Positions 1 through 5,184 of a stretch of DNA of 6,459 nt are shown here, piece after piece. Below the pieces are notes generated by a model. That model saw nothing but the letters and a program-made list of their open reading frames with translations. It was not told the DNA's origin and searched no databases. Positions within the stretch are counted from its first letter, which is position 1, and each line of letters starts with the position of its first letter. The DNA comes from Dehalococcoidia bacterium UBA1123 (GTDB taxonomy: Bacteria > Chloroflexota > Dehalococcoidia > Lucifugimonadales > UBA1123): assembly GCA_002313895.1 (NCBI GenBank), contig DCAW01000044.1, positions 25,027 to 31,485 on the forward strand, in the 5' to 3' direction. Both the position numbers and the translations under genes were made by a program.

Positions 1-324
1 CTGATGCCTGCCTGCGACAATAACCTATACGAGTTGATGGGCGCGAAAAACCACCCCAGTTGTCGGGACAATCTAAACTCCACTTTGAAGGATTTCGATG
101 TGGATGTCGACGGCAATCCAGACCCAGTGAACCTGTTTCAGAACACGCCTATCGTAGACTTGGACGGACGATGGGAGGTTCGAGAGTCCGTGGCAAAACC
201 TGGAGATTACGTCCAGTTCAAAGCGCTGGAGGAGCTTCTTGTTGTCGTGGCCGCCTGCTCGATGGATTTGAGCGACCTCAATGGTGGAACGCCCACTGAT
301 CTGATGCTGGAAGTTTTCGAGTAA
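1..324 (+). CDS. DUF1989 (urea carboxylase-associated family) protein, C-terminal fragment
   Basis: The frame is open to the left edge, so the first in-frame ATG (base 4) is almost certainly internal; 107 residues of the C-terminus are visible. The pattern is that of the DUF1989/YcgI-like family (PF09347): an ACD...YELMG segment, the HPSCRDNL block (visible residues 18-25), a proline-rich stretch followed by NLFQN (44-48), then the KPGDYV block (67-71), an 'A..ELLVVVAACS' segment and the closing NGGTPTDL (94-101). Cys5, His18, Cys21 and Cys86 sit in the family's conserved blocks. Family members include the paired accessory proteins beside urea/guanidine carboxylases, shown in some bacteria to act as carboxyguanidine deiminase (established knowledge). 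No carboxylase is visible here, so the substrate cannot be assigned. The gene converges on the M20 operon, 18 bases stop to stop. Family call fairly sure; function unknown. Confidence 0.85.
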   Translation: MMPACDNNLYELMGAKNHPSCRDNLNSTLKDFDVDVDGNPDPVNLFQNTPIVDLDGRWEVRESVAKPGDYVQFKALEELLVVVAACSMDLSDLNGGTPTDLMLEVFE

Positions 325-328
325 TATC

Positions 329-347
329 GATGACGGGAAAGGTCATC
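329..347. terminator. Small hairpin between convergent stop codons
   Basis: A perfect 6-bp inverted repeat (GATGAC / GTCATC) encloses a 7-base loop, just after the DUF1989 stop and overlapping the stop codon of the M20 gene on the other strand. Its position suits a shared bidirectional terminator for two convergent genes. There is no T-tract on either side, so it is not a classic intrinsic terminator and may be chance. Confidence 0.3.
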
Positions 348-1557
348 TGCACACATCCAAAGCCGTCAACGCCAGCACTTTGCTACAAAGCTCCATCTCG
401 TCTATTAGCGTGTAGTCTTCGCCATAAGTGCCTCCCGAAGGCCCATAAATAGGCGCAGGGATTCCAGCCGTCCATAGGTGGGCGTCGTCATCACCGTACC
501 TCGCGCTCAATGGCGACGAAGGCAGGCCGATGCCCTGAGGCTCGTCACCGGTTACCTGCCTGTAGGCTCCAGCGATTGTTTGGACGATCTCTTCATCCAC
601 AGGCATGTCCATCGGAGGATGATCCAGAATCCAGGTGTTGAACTTTCGCTCAATTGGGTTCACCAACTCGTATTGGAAATCTGGGTCGGCGGCTTTGAGT
701 TTGTCGAGAGACGTCTCCAGGTCGCGTCTGATGGTTGCAGCCGACATTCCGGGCACCGTGCTGATGCCCATGAATGCGGTGCATAGATCAGAGTTGCGAG
801 CGACTGAGCGCAGATCGTAGGATTCGCCCCTGCCTCCAAAAACAGACCCGATTTTGAGCCACGGCAGTCCTTCGATGTCCCACGGCTCGTGGGTCAAATT
901 GGTGTCGTAGATTGCCGCGATGGCCTTCATCATCAGAGGTATGGCGTCAACGCCATTGACGTCGCTGGTGTCGGGATGTCGCCCTTTGATGTGCAATGCG
1001 AAGTCGACCATTCCTGCGTGTTTGGTGACGATGTGATGGGCGCCGTATGGCTCAGTCACGACGGCCACGTCTGTCTTGTAACCGTGTTCAATCAGATATT
1101 TGGTGCCTAGGCCGCCCTGGAGCTCTGCCAGAACACAAGCGATCACGATGTCTCCTTTGAGTTTCACTCCGGACTTTCTGATCGCTTCAGCGGCGTGAAT
1201 CATCGAGGCGACGCCAGACTTCATGTTGCGGATTCCTGCGCCGTAGAGCCTGTTGCCGTCCACCCACGGGTCAAACGGGTCACGATCCCAACCTGTGGCC
1301 AGGGGATTGCTGTCGAGGTGACCGTTGAACATGATGCTGCGACCGCCGCCCGAACCCTTGAGGGTGGCGACTGTCTGAAACCAGCCTGGCTCCACCTCTT
1401 GAAGATCAACTTCGTAACCGCGAGATGACATATAGCTTGCGACCCATCGTGCAATCGGCGTCTCCTCACCAATGAAACTGGGAATCCGCACCAGCGATTT
1501 TCCCAACTCGACTAATTCTTCTCTGTCGATTAGCCTGATGAGTTCCTGAGTTGCCAT
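343..1557 (-). CDS. M20-family metallohydrolase A (ArgE/DapE/CPG2-like), atypical metal site
   Basis: 404 residues, the usual M20 length, predicted cytoplasmic (no signal peptide). The start at 1557 is chosen because a GGAGGA site lies 6 bases upstream and the protein begins, like its paralogue, just before the '(L/V)..LIRIPSF'-type block; the longer 436-residue reading would run into the MBL gene. M20 landmarks in order: VRIPSF (23-28), NGHLD (78-82; ligand His80, catalytic Asp82), RLYGAG..NMKSG (103-114), AELQGGLGT (144-152; catalytic Glu145), TEPYG (168-172; ligand Glu169), then the dimerisation domain and a C-terminal 'DDDAHLW.AGIP...YGP' segment. Family members cleave amide bonds, for example N-acyl amino acids or C-terminal residues. 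The usual bridging Asp is Asn111, the second Glu of the pair is Leu146, and the final His is not found. It is the last gene of the operon. Substrate unknown; catalytic activity uncertain. Confidence 0.9.
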   Translation of the reverse strand: MATQELIRLIDREELVELGKSLVRIPSFIGEETPIARWVASYMSSRGYEVDLQEVEPGWFQTVATLKGSGGGRSIMFNGHLDSNPLATGWDRDPFDPWVDGNRLYGAGIRNMKSGVASMIHAAEAIRKSGVKLKGDIVIACVLAELQGGLGTKYLIEHGYKTDVAVVTEPYGAHHIVTKHAGMVDFALHIKGRHPDTSDVNGVDAIPLMMKAIAAIYDTNLTHEPWDIEGLPWLKIGSVFGGRGESYDLRSVARNSDLCTAFMGISTVPGMSAATIRRDLETSLDKLKAADPDFQYELVNPIERKFNTWILDHPPMDMPVDEEIVQTIAGAYRQVTGDEPQGIGLPSSPLSARYGDDDAHLWTAGIPAPIYGPSGGTYGEDYTLIDEMELCSKVLALTALDVCR

Positions 1558-1563
1558 AGCGAT

Positions 1564-1569
1564 TCCTCC
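1564..1569 (-). promoter_or_regulatory. Ribosome binding site for M20 gene A
   Basis: The minus strand reads GGAGGA six bases before the ATG at 1557, within the 13-base gap after the MBL stop. It decides the start: the longer ORF beginning at 1653 has no role for this site and would overlap the MBL gene by more than 80 bases. Confidence 0.8.
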
Positions 1570-1570
1570 G

Positions 1571-2431
1571 TTAGTCTCCGACCTGCCAGTATCGTTTGCC
1601 GTCGGTGCGAACAATGCGACCGAATCCGGGTTTGGTGAAGTGGCAAGACACAACGGTCGTGCCGTCCACTTCTAGCTGATTGAGCATTTTTCGGCGGGTC
1701 TTAATAGCTGTTTCGGGGTCTCCGTCGAATATGGGAGTCCATTCCAACTCTGTGACCTGGGCCGGATGAATCAGAACATCCCCCTGAATCATCGCTCGCT
1801 CTCCGCCTGAGGATACCATGACGCTCATATGTCCAGGCGTGTGGCCCGGAGTGTGAATCGCTCTCACTTCGTCGGTCAGGTTGGCATCGCTTGTAAGACC
1901 GTCCAATACATCGAGGTCCGCCAGCGGCTGAACCAATTCGTCATAGAACGGATAGCGGCCGGCGGCCTGAACATCGGGCCTACTGAAGTGGTCGATGTCA
2001 TCCTGGTGAACAACGTATCGGGCGTTGGGGAATGCCGGGACGCGCTTGCCGTTTTCCTCCCTGGTGTTCCACCCCACATGGTCAATATGTAGGTGAGACA
2101 GGAACACAGTGTCTACGTCAGCCAGATCGACACTTTTGGATGCGAGTTCAGCCATCAGTTCGCCTCGCAGACCACCGATATAGTCAATCGGGCCGGGGCC
2201 ATATCCTGTGTCGATGAGGATAGTTTTACCCTGAGACCTGACCAGATAACAGCCAATCTCAATTCTCATCCTCTCACCCTCGAAGGTGTCTGGAAACATC
2301 TTCCTGAACGGCTCCCAGGCGTCGCAAGGCACGTTGGGCCAAAGCTCGGGCAGTGGAGTAGGGAACGCACAGTTCATGTCGGTTAAGGCAACAATCTCAG
2401 CGTTGCCGACGCTCATTTCAAAGCTGCTCAT
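1571..2431 (-). CDS. MBL-fold metallohydrolase (lactonase / methyl parathion hydrolase-like)
   Basis: 286 residues, no signal peptide seen. The metallo-beta-lactamase fold is clear: 'ILIDTGYG' (71-78), the metal motif HLHIDH (His113, His115, Asp117, His118), TPGHTPGH (ligand His197), GDV (bridging Asp218) and SCHF (His264), so all binuclear metal ligands are present. The ligand spacing (79 residues from His118 to His197, then 21, then 46) is close to what I recall for methyl parathion hydrolase and the longer AHL lactonases, and longer than in AiiA. The Tyr three residues after the bridging Asp in AHL lactonases is Ile221 here, so acyl-homoserine lactone activity should not be assumed. Such enzymes hydrolyse lactones, esters or phosphotriesters. 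It is the middle gene of the operon, between two M20 paralogues, 11 bases after one and 13 before the other. The start at 2431 is set by an AGGAGG site; an upstream in-frame ATG at 2470 would overlap M20 gene B. Confidence 0.9.
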   Translation of the reverse strand: MSSFEMSVGNAEIVALTDMNCAFPTPLPELWPNVPCDAWEPFRKMFPDTFEGERMRIEIGCYLVRSQGKTILIDTGYGPGPIDYIGGLRGELMAELASKSVDLADVDTVFLSHLHIDHVGWNTREENGKRVPAFPNARYVVHQDDIDHFSRPDVQAAGRYPFYDELVQPLADLDVLDGLTSDANLTDEVRAIHTPGHTPGHMSVMVSSGGERAMIQGDVLIHPAQVTELEWTPIFDGDPETAIKTRRKMLNQLEVDGTTVVSCHFTKPGFGRIVRTDGKRYWQVGD

Positions 2432-2438
2432 GATACGT

Positions 2439-2444
2439 CCTCCT
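2439..2444 (-). promoter_or_regulatory. Ribosome binding site for the MBL gene, overlapping the upstream stop codon
   Basis: The minus strand carries a perfect AGGAGG seven bases before the ATG at 2431. Its first two bases are the last two of the TAG stop of M20 gene B, so a ribosome ending on M20 B sits on this site. This supports translational coupling and one polycistronic mRNA, and rules out the in-frame ATG at 2470 as the start. Confidence 0.85.
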
Positions 2445-3705
2445 AGCCTGTCGATTTGTCTAGATTGCACACATCAATGGCGGTCGCAGCGAGGACCTTC
2501 GCACAATCAACCATCTCACTGATGATCGCATAGCTGTCGTCCTCCTCCTCGTTGCCCCTGACTACGCCTGGGCCGTAAATCAGGCAGGGAATGCCTGCGT
2601 TCCACAGATGGCAGGTGTCGTTGGCAGAGTAAGCGCTTGGCAAGACGGTGCCAATTACGTTGGGCGGATTTCCGGTGACCAACTCGTGATTTCGCGCCAC
2701 AGCTTGCACGATATATTCATCGATGGGAACGTCGAGCGGGTCCATGACCAGTCTCCGCCCGCCTTTGAACGACGAAGGCACCGGAATTTCGATGGCGTAC
2801 CGCAAATCGCTGTCATCCTCCGAAAGCGGGTCGAGATCGCGGCGGATGTCGGTTACAATCGACTCGACGGTCTGGCCCGGGACGAAGTGGACGTCAACCA
2901 AGATGGTGCATAGGTCGGGGATATAAGGGGGTTCGACCAGCACATACTCGCTCCCAATGCCGCCGATGATGCTGCCGACGTTCAGTCTGGGCAGCAACGG
3001 CATGTCCGCTCTGCGTTCGTGAGTGAACTCGACGGACTGGAGCCTGTCGATAATCTTCGTCATCTTCAGAACGGCGTTAACTGGCCCCTCGGTCTCCCGA
3101 ATATGGCCTGTCACGCCGTAAGTGTGGATTGCCATGTGAACGATGCCAGCGTGCACCGTTGCCAGATTCCCAAGACCGAACGGTTCGGCGACCACGGCCA
3201 TATCGGTTCTGAACCCAGTCTCCATCAGATGATAGGTTCCTTCACCGCCCTGGGTCTCGCCGACGACGCAGGCCACAACCAGATCGCCCCTTAGAGACAC
3301 ACCCGACTGGCGCACAGCCTCCGCGGCCATGATTATCGACGCGAGACCGCCCTTCATGTTCTGGACTCCGTGACCATAAAGGCGGTCGCCTTCGACACTG
3401 GGTCTCCACGGGTCGCGCTTCCAACGCCGACCCAGGGAGTTTATGTCGGTGTGACCGTTGAGCATCAGGCTCTTGCCGCCGCCTGTTCCGGGCAATGTCG
3501 CGATTGTTTGGAAGCGCCCCGGTTCGACCTCTTGTAACTCGACCCGATAGTCTCGACTGCGGAAAAATTCAGCAAGAAAAATCGCTACTGGAGTCTCGTC
3601 GGGCTTGAAACTGGGAATTCTGATCAGATCGCTGGCGAGTACTACAATGGCCTTCTCATCAACGTGGTTGATAACACGATTTAGGAGGGGGGAGTTAGTA
3701 GTCAT
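2443..3705 (-). CDS. M20-family metallohydrolase B (ArgE/DapE/CPG2-like), atypical metal site
   Basis: 420 residues, full M20 length, no signal peptide; first gene of the three-gene operon. Landmarks: LIRIPSF (27-33), NGHTD (83-87; ligand His85, catalytic Asp87), RLYGHG..NMKGG (108-120), GETQGGEGT (149-157; catalytic Glu150), AEPFG (173-177; ligand Glu174), the dimerisation-domain 'GVTGH' (His201, matching the lid His of the family) and NDTCHLW.AGIP...YGPG near the C-terminus. As in paralogue A, the bridging Asp is Asn (Asn116), the second Glu of the pair is replaced (Thr151), and no His stands where the last zinc ligand is expected; an acidic EEEDD run (386-390) is there instead. It is clearly related to A over its whole length. 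The start at 3705 is the only good ATG before the homologous region, but its ribosome site (CGGAA, 3711-3715) is weak. Likely an amidohydrolase acting on an N-acyl or peptide-like substrate; specificity unknown. Confidence 0.9.
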   Translation of the reverse strand: MTTNSPLLNRVINHVDEKAIVVLASDLIRIPSFKPDETPVAIFLAEFFRSRDYRVELQEVEPGRFQTIATLPGTGGGKSLMLNGHTDINSLGRRWKRDPWRPSVEGDRLYGHGVQNMKGGLASIIMAAEAVRQSGVSLRGDLVVACVVGETQGGEGTYHLMETGFRTDMAVVAEPFGLGNLATVHAGIVHMAIHTYGVTGHIRETEGPVNAVLKMTKIIDRLQSVEFTHERRADMPLLPRLNVGSIIGGIGSEYVLVEPPYIPDLCTILVDVHFVPGQTVESIVTDIRRDLDPLSEDDSDLRYAIEIPVPSSFKGGRRLVMDPLDVPIDEYIVQAVARNHELVTGNPPNVIGTVLPSAYSANDTCHLWNAGIPCLIYGPGVVRGNEEEDDSYAIISEMVDCAKVLAATAIDVCNLDKSTG

Positions 3706-3716
3706 GATAGTTCCGA

Positions 3717-3745
3717 ATCTTAAGGCGAACTACGCTAGAACGCAA
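3717..3745 (-). promoter_or_regulatory. Candidate sigma70-type promoter for the M20/MBL operon
   Basis: On the minus strand, TTGCGT (3745-3740) and TAAGAT (3722-3717) are separated by exactly 17 bases. The -10 box ends only 11 bases before the ATG, so transcription would start a few bases from the start codon. That would give a nearly leaderless mRNA and fits the weak ribosome site of this gene. The -35 match is partial and the call is tentative. Confidence 0.3.
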
Positions 3746-3812
3746 TGCGCCTGAATCGGTTCGAGTGGCAGAGAACGGAAACAGTAGAACAGGAGAAGCG
3801 GACAGACAGTAT

Positions 3813-3850
3813 TGGTCAAGGTGGGGAGACTCGAACTCACGGCCTCTACG
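3813..3850 (-). tRNA. Partial tRNA: 3' half only (T-arm, acceptor strand, CCA)
   Basis: Reading the minus strand, a T-arm GTGAG-TTCGAGT-CTCCC (3840-3824) carries the invariant G-TTCGA-C core, with one stem mismatch. It is followed by a 7-base acceptor strand CACCTTG (3823-3817), discriminator A (3816) and an encoded CCA (3815-3813), all at canonical spacing. Before it, AGGCC (3845-3841) suits a variable loop and CGTAG (3850-3846) an anticodon-stem 3' strand. Upstream there is no 5' acceptor strand (CAAGGTG) and no foldable D-arm, so no complete tRNA is present and no amino acid can be assigned. Most likely this is a displaced tRNA 3' end, as left at the far end of an element integrated in a tRNA gene, or a decayed tRNA. 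Confidence 0.6.
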
Positions 3851-3859
3851 TACTGAGAG

Positions 3860-3868
3860 TGATATAAT
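3860..3868 (+). promoter_or_regulatory. Candidate extended -10 promoter for the AKR gene
   Basis: The sequence TGATATAAT is a perfect extended -10 element (TGn + TATAAT), about 170 bases upstream of the AKR start. No good -35 hexamer lies 17 bases upstream, which extended -10 promoters can tolerate. It would give a leader of about 160 bases, in which I see no recognisable riboswitch. Confidence 0.4.
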
Positions 3869-4037
3869 TGGCGTTGGGGTCGAGTTCCTGGACTAGCCTG
3901 CGCCCAGAGCCAATCTCACAACTTAAAAGTAATTGCCGACGAGCCAGGGCCCAATCATCGAGGTCTAAGGGCAAGGGACCAGATGCAATTATCGGCTTCC
4001 AGAAAACCACGTTGAAGGACCACAGCAGGAGACGTGA

Positions 4038-5054
4038 ATGAGTTTTCCCGATTCAAGCCAGATCCAATTCACGTCTGACCTGCGGGTGTGCCGTATCCTG
4101 AATGGCATGTGGCAGGTATCCGGAGCACACGGACACATCGATCCTGCTATGGCCATCCGGAGTATGTTCGACTACTTTGAGGCGGGATTCACTACCTGGG
4201 ACCTAGCTGACCATTACGGTCCAGCTGAAGACTTTATTGGAGAGTTCCGACGCCAACTGGCTGAACATCGCGGTGAGGCTGCGTCTTCTAGCATCCAGGC
4301 ATTCACCAAGTGGGTGCCTCATCCGGGGCCGATGACGCGCCAGATAGTCGAACGCAACGTTGACATTTCGCTGCGCCGAATGGACGTAGAAATCTTGGAC
4401 CTGCTTCAGTTCCATTGGTGGGACTACAACGACCCACGATATACGGACGCCCTCACTCATTTGGCTAGTTTGAGGGAGGAAGGCAAAATTAGGCACCTAG
4501 CCTTGACCAACTTCGACACCGAACATCTTCGTCAGATTACGGATCAAGGGATCAGAGTTGTCTCCAATCAGGTTCAGTACTCACTTATCGACCGCAGACC
4601 AATGATCCAGATGGCGCAATATTGTCAGGAACATGACATCAAGCTACTGGCATACGGGACAGTTTGCGGGGGGTTGCTCTCAAAGAGATATCTGGGACAA
4701 CCTGCCCCTAGCGGCGCGGCGCTGAACACGGCCAGCTTGCACAAATACAAGCAAATGATAGATGCCTGGGGCGGCTGGGAATTATTCCAGAATCTACTGG
4801 CAACCCTCGGAGACGTCGCTGGAAAACATGGGGTCAGCATCGCCAACATAGCTGTCCGTTATATGCTGGAGCGCCCCGCAGTGGCCGGAGTGATCATTGG
4901 CGCCAGATTAGGGGTGACAGATCATCAAGCGGACAACGCCAGAGTGTTCGATTTTGCCCTTGGCCAGGAAGACAATGAACAAATAGAAACCATTCTCAGT
5001 CAGTCACGGAACCTGTACCAGATGATCGGCGACTGTGGTGGTGAGTACAGGTAG
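4038..5054 (+). CDS. Aldo/keto reductase (NAD(P)H-dependent oxidoreductase)
   Basis: 338 residues forming a complete AKR TIM barrel, cytoplasmic. The catalytic tetrad is intact: Asp55 and Tyr60 in TTWDLADHYG, Lys91 in FTKW and His126 in LLQFHWWDY. Downstream, SNQVQYSL (176-183), LLAYGTVCGGLLS (203-215) and IIGAR (286-290) are the usual barrel strands and cofactor-binding segments near the C-terminus. The family reduces aldehydes and ketones, or oxidises sugars, with NAD(P)H. The EDFIGEF / LRRM..EILDLLQFHWWDY pattern is of the L-galactose dehydrogenase/plant-like AKR branch rather than classic aldose reductases, but the substrate cannot be read from sequence. The start at 4038 follows AGGAG by 6 bases. 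It is a single gene, divergent from the M20 operon and convergent with the GMC gene. Confidence 0.93.
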   Translation: MSFPDSSQIQFTSDLRVCRILNGMWQVSGAHGHIDPAMAIRSMFDYFEAGFTTWDLADHYGPAEDFIGEFRRQLAEHRGEAASSSIQAFTKWVPHPGPMTRQIVERNVDISLRRMDVEILDLLQFHWWDYNDPRYTDALTHLASLREEGKIRHLALTNFDTEHLRQITDQGIRVVSNQVQYSLIDRRPMIQMAQYCQEHDIKLLAYGTVCGGLLSKRYLGQPAPSGAALNTASLHKYKQMIDAWGGWELFQNLLATLGDVAGKHGVSIANIAVRYMLERPAVAGVIIGARLGVTDHQADNARVFDFALGQEDNEQIETILSQSRNLYQMIGDCGGEYR

Positions 5055-5055
5055 T

Positions 5056-5123
5056 GTCAATTTGACTAAGCTCTCTTAAGCACAGAACACAGCAAGAGAG
5101 CACAACTTTCCAGTGGGACTGGA
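5056..5123. terminator. Hairpins in the convergent AKR/GMC gap, possible bidirectional terminator
   Basis: Three inverted repeats follow the AKR stop: GTCAA/TTGAC (5056-5066, 1-base spacer), an 8-bp perfect stem GCTCTCTT/AAGAGAGC (5070-5077 with 5094-5101, 16-base loop) and a 6-bp stem TCCAGT/ACTGGA (5109-5123, GGG loop). The placement between convergent genes suits termination of both. None is followed by a proper T-run, so the mechanism (intrinsic or 3'-end processing) is uncertain. Nothing else is seen up to the GMC stop at 5185. Confidence 0.4.
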
Positions 5124-5184
5124 GCTATAAACGGACACCTGGAGCGTGAATCGTCGCTGACGTCGTGAAGGTCCGCCTTGCCAG

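Larger units (their letters stand above)
3706..4037. other. Divergent intergenic region between the M20/MBL operon and the AKR gene
   Basis: These 332 bases hold no convincing protein gene on either strand. They contain a tRNA 3' fragment (3813-3850), a candidate promoter for each flanking gene, and an AGGAG ribosome site at 4027-4031, six bases before the AKR ATG. The word TAATTG occurs at 3865-3870 and 3930-3935, and inverted (CAATTA) at 3986-3991; a shared operator is possible but the boxes are too short to claim. The long space between divergent genes leaves room for regulator binding, yet no regulator gene is in the window. Confidence 0.6.

Noticed and set aside
1221..1472. Overlapping ORFs inside the M20 and MBL genes, such as this 83-codon one
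   Set aside because: They are out-of-frame or antisense to well-supported genes, have arginine-rich low-complexity translations and no recognisable domain.
1558..1653. A 32-residue N-terminal extension of M20 gene A (ATG at 1653)
   Set aside because: It overlaps the end of the MBL gene and has no homology to M20 proteins; the strong ribosome site at 1564-1569 fits the ATG at 1557.
1571..2431. Naming the MBL gene as an AHL lactonase (quorum quenching)
   Set aside because: The metal motif is shared by many MBL enzymes, and the AHL-lactonase Tyr after the bridging Asp is absent; no LuxI/LuxR-type gene is nearby.
2432..2470. A 13-residue N-terminal extension of the MBL gene (ATG at 2470)
   Set aside because: It overlaps the end of M20 gene B, and the AGGAGG at 2439-2444 lies inside it at the right distance from the ATG at 2431.
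3813..3900. A complete tRNA gene at the tRNA-like fragment
   Set aside because: I tried normal and long-variable-arm lengths on the minus strand; no 5' acceptor strand pairs with CACCTTG and no D-arm forms, so only the 3' half is supported.
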